Translations under genes and position numbers: made by a program | The notes under the pieces: model-generated | Told to the model about the DNA's origin: nothing | What the model saw: the letters and a program-made list of their open reading frames with translations, nothing else | Databases searched by the model: none | Part shown: positions 26,239 to 34,352 of the stretch, in pieces | How the letters are laid out: each line of letters begins with the position of its first letter | Numbering within the stretch: position 1 is the stretch's first letter | NCBI GenBank assembly: GCA_947501805.1 | Contig: CANMXJ010000017.1 | Coordinates: 1-64,000, forward strand | Source of the DNA: an uncultured Sulfitobacter sp. | GTDB lineage: Bacteria; Pseudomonadota; Alphaproteobacteria; Rhodobacterales; Rhodobacteraceae | DNA: 64,000 nucleotides | Direction of reading: 5' to 3'

Positions 26239-28311
26239 CTAGTTTATTTTCGTCATTGAGCCCTTCAGGGTCAATAACCCTGAAGCCTGAGCAGTCACCA
26301 AAGGCGCTTCCATCTTGGCGGTTCCGGTGCCTTTGACCGTCACACCGGACTGTGTGATCTCGATCGAACTGCCGCCAACGGTCAGCGTGATCTTTTGCGC
26401 GGCAGTCATCGCGATATGGCCTCTTTCCACATCAAGGGTCATGTTTCCGGTGCGCACAAGTTCGGTCATGTTGCCCTCGACCGTCAAATCCAGCTTGCCC
26501 TGATCAATGGTCTCGGACTTGTCACCCTCCTCCACCAACTCGGTCAGGTTTTGTTTGACCGTTTGTTTCATGCTGCCTGAATCGACCTCCTGTCGCGCTT
26601 CATCAACGTTTACCTCGTCATGGCCAATGGTGATATGAGCGGAATCCTTGACAACCAATTGATAGTCTTTTTGCGCCTGCATATGGACGTATTCACTGCC
26701 CGCTTCATCCTCCATCACCAGTGCATTATAGTCGGTTTCCTTACCATCTGGCGAAGATCGCGTCATGATTCCGGTACGTGTCGGCTGTTGCGGGTCAACA
26801 TAGGGTGGCATTTTGTCCTTGTTGTACATCATGCCCGTGACAATCGGTCTGTCGGGATCGCCATCCTCGAATTGGACAACGACCTCCTGACCGATGCGCG
26901 GGATTGACAACAGGCCCCAATTGTTACCGGACCACTGCGTTGCCACCCTGATCCAACAGGATGCTGTATCGTCGTCGGGACTGACGCGGTCCCAGCGAAA
27001 GCGTACCTTAACCCGGCCATATTCGTCAGTATGGATTTCCTTACCGGCGGGGCCGACCACCTCGCCAATCTGGATGCCAGGGATCTCGGGCCAAGGTGTT
27101 GTCAGCGGTGCGCGAAACGGTTTGTTCTTTGGCACCACACCAAAGGTAAATGAATAGTCACTTTTGACTTCTTCGGGGATTTCGTCACCTTTTGGTTTCA
27201 ACGCAAACCAGTTTTCATTATCCGACATCTCCTCGGAGTCCCGGACGTAGTGCATTGCCTCAGTGATCAGATATTCGGCATTGTTGGTCTCTTCCGGATG
27301 ATCCGACAAAGTGAACAGAAAACCGGTCCCGAAATGGCGGACGTCACCTGCACCGCGGTGCATGAAGAAACGGATTGCATCCGCTTCCATGCGCACCCGT
27401 GCCCGTTTTCCGCCCAGTTCCTTTTCCCCGCGGTAATGCCCCGGATGATCGTAGTTTTCGTATTTTCGATGATTGTGCCGTCCGGATTCTATGGCCGAAA
27501 TTTCCAACTGTCGCACAGAAGGCTTTTCAAAATCGTAATCGGCCAGACTTACCTTGCCACGTGTCACGGAGCGTGCCGCCGCCCATTCACCAATGGTCTG
27601 ACCTGTTTTCGAATCCGCCCCGTCGCGTGGTTTGAACGTCAGGGTGCCGGCGGGTTTTGCTCTGGCGGGGGGCTGCGGGGGCGGCACCCCCTTGATCACT
27701 TTATGCGCGGTCAGACCATCACAGATGATCAGTTTTTCCTGTTTGCGTAACGCGTCTGTGTGGTCGAAAAAGTAGTACAGCCCTTCTTCTTCCATCAAAC
27801 GGGACAGAAAGTCGAAATCGGTTTCGCGGTACTGAACACAATATTCGCGCACTTCGTAAGTTTCGGAACTCTTGATTTCATACTCTGAAAACCCGTGATC
27901 GCCCAAAACTTCCTCGATAATCTGGGGCACCGTTTTTTCCTGAAATACCCGAGTATTGCGGGACTGTGTCAGCATCCAGAACCATGGACGGACCTGCGCC
28001 ACAAAGTGATCATCGCCGCCACGCATCCCCATGGCTTCGACAGAAATACAGGTGCCCGTAAACACCCGCCCCTCGGGATAACCGGGTGGTGGTTGGTCAT
28101 CGACGGTCATCAACTCGACATGCACGCTCATCAACTTTCCGAGAAAATCCTCCAGATCCACATCAGTTTTGCGGGCCAGAAATTCGATCGTAATTTCGGT
28201 GAGCGTGCTCATCTGTTCTTTGACAACGGCTTGTCTCAGGCGCAGGTTCGCATTGCTGTATTCGCCTGACATCCAAGTGGTTGCATCTTCTCTTGGCTTA
28301 CTAATGGTCAT
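26239..28311 (-). CDS. vgrG: T6SS spike protein VgrG (TssI)
   Basis: A 690-residue VgrG. The N-terminal gp27-like region (about 35-390) includes YCVQYRETDFDFLSRLMEEE, the classic VgrG signature. The gp5-like OB domain follows (DEYGRVKVRFRWD, GNNWGLLSIPRIGQEVVVQF, GDPDRPIVTG). The C-terminal beta-helix repeats end at the stop (ITLTVGGSSIEITQSG, LLTLKGSMTKIN), so no effector domain is fused. A GAGGGAT precedes the ATG. Effectors would therefore be cargo or PAAR-bound, and candidates are encoded nearby. Confidence 0.95.
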   Translation of the reverse strand: MTISKPREDATTWMSGEYSNANLRLRQAVVKEQMSTLTEITIEFLARKTDVDLEDFLGKLMSVHVELMTVDDQPPPGYPEGRVFTGTCISVEAMGMRGGDDHFVAQVRPWFWMLTQSRNTRVFQEKTVPQIIEEVLGDHGFSEYEIKSSETYEVREYCVQYRETDFDFLSRLMEEEGLYYFFDHTDALRKQEKLIICDGLTAHKVIKGVPPPQPPARAKPAGTLTFKPRDGADSKTGQTIGEWAAARSVTRGKVSLADYDFEKPSVRQLEISAIESGRHNHRKYENYDHPGHYRGEKELGGKRARVRMEADAIRFFMHRGAGDVRHFGTGFLFTLSDHPEETNNAEYLITEAMHYVRDSEEMSDNENWFALKPKGDEIPEEVKSDYSFTFGVVPKNKPFRAPLTTPWPEIPGIQIGEVVGPAGKEIHTDEYGRVKVRFRWDRVSPDDDTASCWIRVATQWSGNNWGLLSIPRIGQEVVVQFEDGDPDRPIVTGMMYNKDKMPPYVDPQQPTRTGIMTRSSPDGKETDYNALVMEDEAGSEYVHMQAQKDYQLVVKDSAHITIGHDEVNVDEARQEVDSGSMKQTVKQNLTELVEEGDKSETIDQGKLDLTVEGNMTELVRTGNMTLDVERGHIAMTAAQKITLTVGGSSIEITQSGVTVKGTGTAKMEAPLVTAQASGLLTLKGSMTKIN

Positions 28312-28363
28312 CCAAATATCCCTCTAAAGTGGCGCGGCCGGAACGGGGCGTAATTTCCCCGCA

Positions 28364-31300
28364 TCATAGGTCGGCAAGCAGCGCAGCCAGTTCGGCTTCA
28401 ATTTCGTCTGTCATATCGTTTTCGTCATCTTCATCTGCATCCTGATCAAATTCAGCAAGCAAAGCATCTAGTTCATCCTCTGCGTCCTGTGTCGTGGCGG
28501 CCGATTGCGTGACCTGCGAGGATGGCGGCGGGGCATCCCCGGACCATGGTCCCAAAATTTCTCCGCCCCCAAGCGACTGGAACGATCCCAGCCGTATCTC
28601 ATCCCGCCCTTTGGCGGAAATCACTGGCAGATATCCGCGACCCAACACGGTTTCGACCTTGTCCGTTGTCAAATTGCGTTCTGTGCAGGGTAGCGCAACA
28701 ATATCGCCGTAACGGTCCTTCACAAAATGATAGGGCATGTCTCCCAATGACATGATCTGCCCAAGCTCCAGTGCGGTACCGTTTTCCTTAAACGACTTTG
28801 CCAGCAATATTGACACCAACACCACAGGGTTTGCCCATAACATACCAGAAAGTCCGCCGCGTTGGGTGAATTCCTCAAATTCGAATTCATATATCGGTTC
28901 CGACTTCGCGCCATAAGGACGACGAAGCAGAAAACGCGGCGTGACAAGTGCCAGATGCTTCGCTTCTGGCATGGCGCGCAGGGCGTCCCATTCCGCAGCA
29001 ACAAGGGGGTGGCGGTTCTTTTGGGGAGTGTCCATGAAGGTCGTTGAAATCGCGGCAAAAAACGGGGCATGCACATGTGCAGCGACACGTGCAATGCGGC
29101 CCAAAAGCTGCGCATGCGGCGGCGTTTCCTCAAAGTTATACATGCCGATCAAGGCAGAATAGGCACCGCGCCCTGTTTCCGCGTCCATCGGGGTGTCTGT
29201 TAGCATTCGCATCAATCCGCTTTGCGCAAGATCATCGGATTGAGTAAGGTCCGCCGCGATTTCCTCGGCTGAGACATCATAGAGCATCACATCAAGGTTT
29301 TCATCGGTTTCAATGCTGCGCACGATCAGGTCGATTGCCCGCCATTGTGACTCCACCGATTGAAATTCCGGATGGTGCAAGATCAAACGCATCGCATCCG
29401 AAAGGGCATCATCCACGGCTTGCGCCATCGCGGTTGCATCTGCATCAGGTATTTTGCGGATATGCGGTCCCACGATCCGCGCCAGCATTTCATCCAGTGG
29501 AGAGGCTTGAGCAAGTGTAGCGCCTGTATCCCCGATCAGCTTTTGAAAATCGCTCAGCTTGTGACCGGCGTGCAGGGTGTTCCCACTAGATGTGGCTTTT
29601 GCAGGTTTGACCGGTCGCCCGTGGGCTTTGCCCCATTCCATTAACGATTTAGCCGCACTTTCAGCGGTGCCACCATGCGCCAATTGCGCCTTGAGATCAC
29701 GCAAGGCCGAGAAAATTTCGACATTTTCAAACAATTCGTCGGGATGCAGGTCATCCAGTCCGGTTAACTTGACCTCTACGCCCGCACCGTCTTTGCCAAC
29801 GGGCAGAACAAGTGTGGTCGCAAAGCTTTCGATCACCTCTTCAACAGTATCAAGATCAAGCATGATTGCAGGACGGATTGCCAGATCATCACCAACTTCG
29901 AGAACACCGCGCGCAGACCGCCCCGTGAAATCACCCAAAATCGCAAGACGAAACCGTTTGCGCTCCAGTTTTTGGGGTGCGGGACGGTCGGCAGTCATCT
30001 GGCCAAAGGCCAGTTCCGGTTCCGCAGAACGAGGCGCTTCGGTTGTGCTGTTTGTCTCTACCATCTCTGGAACATCCTCGCCCTCGCCTGCTGCCAAAAG
30101 CTCTGCATCACCCATCAATTCACCCAATAGCACATCCAGATCATCCGCGTCCGTGTCCGGTTCGATTGCATCATCTTCTGGCATGTCCCCGACGTCAGCA
30201 TCAAGCGTGGCCAGTATCGCATCCAGATCATCACTGGCCTGCGGTTCGAGGGGGGCCGCCGTGTCGTGCTGCGCAAGCCCCTCGCTGTCGCTTGTCACCT
30301 CTGACGGATCTTCTTCGAGACTGGCAAGCAGACTGTCGAGGTCTTCGTCATCGTCTTGGCCTTCGAGATCAGGCAGCAGGTTTTCAATATCATCCTCTGC
30401 GGCTTTATCTGGCGTGATGTCTTTCGGTACAGGGTCTGCTTCTGCTTGCGTCAAGCTGGCGTCCGCAATGCTTTCGTTCTCCGCGTGATCCGCCGAGTGC
30501 GTGTGCGCGACGTCATTGCCTGCATCGCTCTTTGTTACTTCAACCCCTGCAACCGGGGAAGGCTCGGGATCATTTGTCTCTAATCCGGCATGTGTGTCGA
30601 CTTCTGAGGTGTCGACCGCATCAAGTTCGGCAAGGGCATCACCGGTATGTTCGTCCTTTTCCAAATCGGGGGACGTCTGCAGGGTTGCCAAGGCCACGTC
30701 TGGTGTCTCTTCTTCGACATCTGCAACCGCAGGCTCAAGTCCTGCCAGAATGTCGTCAGCAGCACTCTCTTCCTCGATGTCCTTGGCGGGTTCGAGATTG
30801 GCAAGCGCTGTCGCATGATCATCCGTTTCGCGTTGCTCCTCGATACTATCCAGTCCTGCCAGAACGTCTTCTGTGTTATCGGACTGTTCCTCCACAGGTG
30901 TTTGTCCAATGCTTGCGATGACGGCGCTCACAGCAAGTGTTTCTTCGGCATTGGTCAGGGCGGGCGGCAATTCCAGATCCGCGAGGGCATCCGCTGCGGT
31001 GGGTTCCTGAGGTGCCGGTTTCGGTGCTTCCAATCCGGCCAGAACCTCTTCTGGCGTTTCGACGCTCTCTGCAACGGCAGGAGGTTCTAGACTTGCAAGA
31101 GTTGCATCTGTCTTGTCCTCATCCTGCGGGACGTCAGGAGCATCCAGATCAGCCAGTATTGCGGCGGACGTGTCTTCTTCGCTCACCTCCTCAACAGGGT
31201 CCAGTCCGGCGAGGGCAACGGCTGTTTCGTCGATCTGTTCAATCTCTGCTGGTGCTTCCAGACCTGCAAGGGTTGTGGTGATATCCTCGTTGCCTGCGGG

Positions 31301-32080
31301 GTCTTCAACGCTGTCCAGCCCCGCAAGAATTTCGTCAGAACGATCCACTTCCTCCACAAAATCAGGGGTGTCCAATCTGGCCAGAACCACAGCGGCATCA
31401 TTTCCCTTCACCACTTCGACCGGCGCTTCCAAAGCGGCAAGCACATCGGCGCTTCGATCTTCTTCACCCTCTTGGGGTGTTTCGACATGGCGCAGCGCGT
31501 CCAACGCAGCGGTGTTGTCTGCTTCCGGTGCTTTCGGTTCTGGCGCTTGGCTGCTCAGGGTCTCTAGCGCATGCTGTGATGTGTCGACTTCTGTTAGTTC
31601 AACTCGCTCTGTGGCTCTCAACTCGTCCAATGCCTTGGTGCGGTCATCCTGCATCGGGGTATCTGGCGTGACCACCCGCAACGCGTCTAATGCTTCATCT
31701 GGGGTGTCCTCGTCGGGTTGATCGATCTCAACCGTCTTTAAGGCGTCCAATGCTTCCTGCGATCCGTTGTCCTCTTCCTCGGCAATCTCGATCGCGCGCA
31801 ACCCATCCAATGCTGAACTGCCATCATCCACCTGCTGTTGCACAACTTCGCTGGTGCGCAAGGCGTTCAATGCACGTTCGGTCCCATCGTCGACTTCTTC
31901 CTCAACCGGTGCGATGGATCGAAGTGCGTCCAATGCGCTATTTGTATTGTCTTGCGGTGCCTCCGGCAGTTCGACGGCGCGCAGGCTGTCGAGGGCGGAT
32001 GCGCCGTTTGCGCCGTCTGATTTGTCATCGGTTGTTGGCGCGTCTTTGCCCGCTTTGGATTTTTTAGAGTTGCCAGCCAT
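28364..32080 (-). CDS. fused TssB-TssC-like sheath paralogue with long acidic repeat region
   Basis: A 1,238-residue protein with an unusual layout. Residues 29-497 hold about 24 copies of a 19-21-residue acidic repeat (ALDALR.VE type, drifting to D.LAGLE). Residues about 540-690 hold further acidic LDxLLxxL motifs (DLDSLLASLEED). Residues about 703-830 resemble TssB (RFRLAILGDFTGR; DDLHPDELFENVEIFSALRD parallels DDFSPAAIAAKVEPLAELLD of the tssB gene here). Residues about 858-1178 resemble TssC (RLILHHPEFQSVESQWRAID parallels NLILHHEEFQQMESAWRGLH). The end repeats the LDALLAEF motif in an acidic tail. Separate tssB and tssC genes exist, so this is an accessory sheath-like protein. Alphaproteobacteria can encode a second TssC (ImpD/TssC40), but a fusion with this repeat region is not known to me. 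Confidence 0.8.
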   Translation of the reverse strand: MAGNSKKSKAGKDAPTTDDKSDGANGASALDSLRAVELPEAPQDNTNSALDALRSIAPVEEEVDDGTERALNALRTSEVVQQQVDDGSSALDGLRAIEIAEEEDNGSQEALDALKTVEIDQPDEDTPDEALDALRVVTPDTPMQDDRTKALDELRATERVELTEVDTSQHALETLSSQAPEPKAPEADNTAALDALRHVETPQEGEEDRSADVLAALEAPVEVVKGNDAAVVLARLDTPDFVEEVDRSDEILAGLDSVEDPAGNEDITTTLAGLEAPAEIEQIDETAVALAGLDPVEEVSEEDTSAAILADLDAPDVPQDEDKTDATLASLEPPAVAESVETPEEVLAGLEAPKPAPQEPTAADALADLELPPALTNAEETLAVSAVIASIGQTPVEEQSDNTEDVLAGLDSIEEQRETDDHATALANLEPAKDIEEESAADDILAGLEPAVADVEEETPDVALATLQTSPDLEKDEHTGDALAELDAVDTSEVDTHAGLETNDPEPSPVAGVEVTKSDAGNDVAHTHSADHAENESIADASLTQAEADPVPKDITPDKAAEDDIENLLPDLEGQDDDEDLDSLLASLEEDPSEVTSDSEGLAQHDTAAPLEPQASDDLDAILATLDADVGDMPEDDAIEPDTDADDLDVLLGELMGDAELLAAGEGEDVPEMVETNSTTEAPRSAEPELAFGQMTADRPAPQKLERKRFRLAILGDFTGRSARGVLEVGDDLAIRPAIMLDLDTVEEVIESFATTLVLPVGKDGAGVEVKLTGLDDLHPDELFENVEIFSALRDLKAQLAHGGTAESAAKSLMEWGKAHGRPVKPAKATSSGNTLHAGHKLSDFQKLIGDTGATLAQASPLDEMLARIVGPHIRKIPDADATAMAQAVDDALSDAMRLILHHPEFQSVESQWRAIDLIVRSIETDENLDVMLYDVSAEEIAADLTQSDDLAQSGLMRMLTDTPMDAETGRGAYSALIGMYNFEETPPHAQLLGRIARVAAHVHAPFFAAISTTFMDTPQKNRHPLVAAEWDALRAMPEAKHLALVTPRFLLRRPYGAKSEPIYEFEFEEFTQRGGLSGMLWANPVVLVSILLAKSFKENGTALELGQIMSLGDMPYHFVKDRYGDIVALPCTERNLTTDKVETVLGRGYLPVISAKGRDEIRLGSFQSLGGGEILGPWSGDAPPPSSQVTQSAATTQDAEDELDALLAEFDQDADEDDENDMTDEIEAELAALLADL
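30590..31996 (-). repeat. about 24 tandem 57-63-bp repeats encoding acidic helical units
   Basis: Inside the sheath-fusion gene the protein repeats every 19-21 residues. The first nine units follow ALDALRxVE plus an acidic linker ending in D(D/N)xT; units from about the tenth follow D(V/I)LAGLExP plus an acidic linker. The DNA copies are recognisable on the plus strand as recurrent GCGTCCAATGC- and CCAGTCC(G/T)GC-type stretches. Unit lengths vary by one or two residues, so copies have drifted. Confidence 0.85.
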
Positions 32081-32086
32081 CGTGTC

Positions 32087-32944
32087 TTAGGTGCCCCCTT
32101 TGCGATTGCTTTCGGCGATCTCGGCGCGCAGGGCTTTGACCTCTTCCATCAACGCCAACACGTTGCGATCCACGATATCCGTTTCATTGCGCACTAAGGC
32201 CCGGAGGTTTTCGAATTCGGCCTCGGTTTCTTCTTCCACGGCACCCTGCATCGTGTTGACCAACAGGCCGATGAAAAGGTTCAAAACCGAAAACGCGGTC
32301 ACGACAATAAAGGGAACAAAGAAGGCCCAGGCAGAAGGGTAGTCCTCCATCACCGGACGCACGATCCCCATGGACCAACTTTCCAGAGTCATGATCTGGA
32401 ACAAGGAATAAAGCGATTTGCCCAAGGTGCCGAACCACTGGGGAAAGGATGCGCCGTACATCAGGGTTGCCATCACACCAAAGACGTAGAACACGATCGA
32501 GATCATCACGATCACGGCACCCATCCCCGGCAAGGCGTCGAGCAATGCCTGCACAACGGCCCGCATTTGCGGCACCACCGACAAAAGGCGCATGGCGCGG
32601 ATTACCCGCAGACCACGCAGCGCAGACAGACCTTCCTGAGTTGGCAACAGACCCAAGCTGACCACCGCAAGGTCAAAGATATTCCATGCGCTTCGGAAGA
32701 ATGACATCCGGTAGGCATAGAATTTGATCATCAACTCGGCGACAAAGATGGTCAGGACGATGTTGTCGAGAAGACGTAATATACCCCCGATGCGCTCCAT
32801 CATAATGGCTGATGTGGAAAGGCCCAAAGCAACCGCGTTAAAGATGATCACGCCCAGAATAGCATTCTTGAACCATTCCGCTTCGACAAGATGATAGGCC
32901 CAGGCGCGGCTGGGACTCATGTTCGCTGTGTCCATGACTGCCAT
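32087..32944 (-). CDS. NaChBac-type voltage-gated sodium channel
   Basis: A 285-residue six-helix ion channel. S1-S3 are hydrophobic (AILGVIIFNAVALGL, NIVLTIFVAELMIKFYAY, NIFDLAVVSLGLL). S4 carries regularly spaced arginines (RGLRVIRAMRLLSVVPQMR, about 112-130). The pore has FQIMTLESWSMG, matching the TLESWxxG sodium-selectivity filter of bacterial NaV channels, and S6 is VTAFSVLNLFIGLLVNTM. A C-terminal coiled coil (LALMEEVKALRAEIAE) is typical for tetramer assembly. Such channels usually stand alone. Here it lies 6 bases before the sheath-fusion gene and 81 bases after the putative pore-former, inside a T6SS operon. Confidence 0.88.
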   Translation of the reverse strand: MAVMDTANMSPSRAWAYHLVEAEWFKNAILGVIIFNAVALGLSTSAIMMERIGGILRLLDNIVLTIFVAELMIKFYAYRMSFFRSAWNIFDLAVVSLGLLPTQEGLSALRGLRVIRAMRLLSVVPQMRAVVQALLDALPGMGAVIVMISIVFYVFGVMATLMYGASFPQWFGTLGKSLYSLFQIMTLESWSMGIVRPVMEDYPSAWAFFVPFIVVTAFSVLNLFIGLLVNTMQGAVEEETEAEFENLRALVRNETDIVDRNVLALMEEVKALRAEIAESNRKGGT

Positions 32945-33025
32945 GTCTAAACTGTCCTTTTTTCCTGATCCCGACGGCGCGGGAACCGCGGCCTTGCGGG
33001 GTCTGTTGTTCGCATCTGCCCATGA

Positions 33026-34261
33026 TCACGCAGCATCAAAGATTGTCCCGTCAACCGCCTTGCTGAAAATCTTATCATAGGTGTAGCTTGCCGCTGCCGC
33101 GCCCAAACCCATGCCAAGATCCTGCGCCCCTTTTGCGATCTTGTTACCGTCGATCACCGCTAGTCCGACACCAGCCAGCTTGAGGATTTCACGCAGAACT
33201 TTCAGCCCTTTGCTGTCCTTCAGTTCAAGCTTCTTCATGCGTTTGCTCAGGTTTTCGATGGGCTTTTTCCATTTTACCACATCGTTATACATTAGCGGAA
33301 TCTTGTCGATCAGCGCCTGAACCTCCGTATAGCTTTTGGCCAGTGCGTCATCTAATTGCTTTTCAATGATTTTCTTGACTGCTTTGGGTGAAGGAGTCGG
33401 ATGGCCCTTAAGTCGCTTATCGACATCTTTCAGGAAATCCTTGCGCATCTTGTCCTGATCCTTGAGCACCTTGTTCAGCTTTCTGGAAACGTCGTGAACC
33501 TTCACAACAATCTGCGCGTACTTCGCGCTCAGGGTCGACATTGCAGAGTCGCAGGTCTTGATCGAGGGTTGCGAAATACCGACAAATTCGTTCAGCACGG
33601 CGGCGCTGATCTCGTTTGCGGCAAAGACGCCGCTGTTCTTTGCGGCCTTTTCAACAACCGCCAGATTGGTCTCCAGTACAACTTTTGACTGCTCAATTGT
33701 GATGGCGATCTTGCCAACTTCGGTCACAAGAGTGGCTGCCGACTTGATAAATCCGGCAATCCCGATCACCGCACCAGCCCCCCCTGAAAAGGGTGATGTC
33801 ACCGTGGCCGCAATTGAAACAGCCAGTCCAGCAAGGGTTGCTCCGATGGTCGAGACAATCTTGATCTTGAAATTCTTCCATTCCTTGCGTTTGGACTGAA
33901 GGTCTTTCCAGGCGGCTTTCACGGCCAGTTCACAGGCTTTTTCCGCAATTTTCACATCGTTCTTGATAGCATTGTTCAGACCGCTCAACTGCTTGTCCAT
34001 GACCTTTTGATCGGCCCCTTTTTCGACCATGGTCAGAAACACTTTGTCAAAGACCACACATTTCTTGCGGATTGTGTCGTTTGTCTGCTCGTAGATTTCC
34101 AGACAGGCATTGCTGAATTCCTGTATCAAAAGCGGGTCTTTCTCCGCTTCTTTTGCGATCTTTTTGTCAAGCGTGACTTTGACACTCATGTTCAATGCCG
34201 GTGGCTTGACCATCTTGAGACCGGGGACTTTGACGTCCATTTTCTTTTTGTAGGCAAACAT
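33026..34261 (-). CDS. putative T6SS cargo: helical protein with hydrophobic hairpin (pore-forming-toxin-like)
   Basis: A 411-residue lysine-rich, almost wholly helical protein without signal peptide. Around residues 134-178 lies a glycine/alanine-rich hydrophobic pair (IGATLAGLAVSIAATV, GGAGAVIGIAGFIKSAATLV) flanked by long amphipathic helices and coiled-coil stretches. This is the layout of alpha-pore-forming toxins of the ClyA/HBL type. A second hydrophobic stretch is near the C-terminus (LKLAGVGLAVIDG, GMGLGAAAASY). AGGAAGG lies 8 bases before the ATG. No homologue is recognised by sequence alone. Position between clpV and the ion channel/vgrG genes makes a secreted effector likely, but a structural role cannot be excluded. 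Confidence 0.5.
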   Translation of the reverse strand: MFAYKKKMDVKVPGLKMVKPPALNMSVKVTLDKKIAKEAEKDPLLIQEFSNACLEIYEQTNDTIRKKCVVFDKVFLTMVEKGADQKVMDKQLSGLNNAIKNDVKIAEKACELAVKAAWKDLQSKRKEWKNFKIKIVSTIGATLAGLAVSIAATVTSPFSGGAGAVIGIAGFIKSAATLVTEVGKIAITIEQSKVVLETNLAVVEKAAKNSGVFAANEISAAVLNEFVGISQPSIKTCDSAMSTLSAKYAQIVVKVHDVSRKLNKVLKDQDKMRKDFLKDVDKRLKGHPTPSPKAVKKIIEKQLDDALAKSYTEVQALIDKIPLMYNDVVKWKKPIENLSKRMKKLELKDSKGLKVLREILKLAGVGLAVIDGNKIAKGAQDLGMGLGAAAASYTYDKIFSKAVDGTIFDAA

Positions 34262-34352
34262 AAAAACAGCCTTCCTGTGTCTAAGAAATCAAATTTCTTT
34301 AAAATGCGTGATCATGGGCGGATGCCCACAACCTTTCTTTCTGGAGGTCCTT

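Noticed and set aside
29577-30488. Plus-strand Ser-rich 303-codon open frame
   Set aside because: Antisense shadow of the acidic repeat and TssB-like part of the sheath-fusion gene; the Ser/Arg bias mirrors the Asp/Glu/Leu codons of the other strand.
30590-31996. CRISPR-like regular repeats
   Set aside because: The periodicity follows codons and encodes a drifting protein repeat in an uninterrupted reading frame; the copies are not identical and there are no unique spacers.
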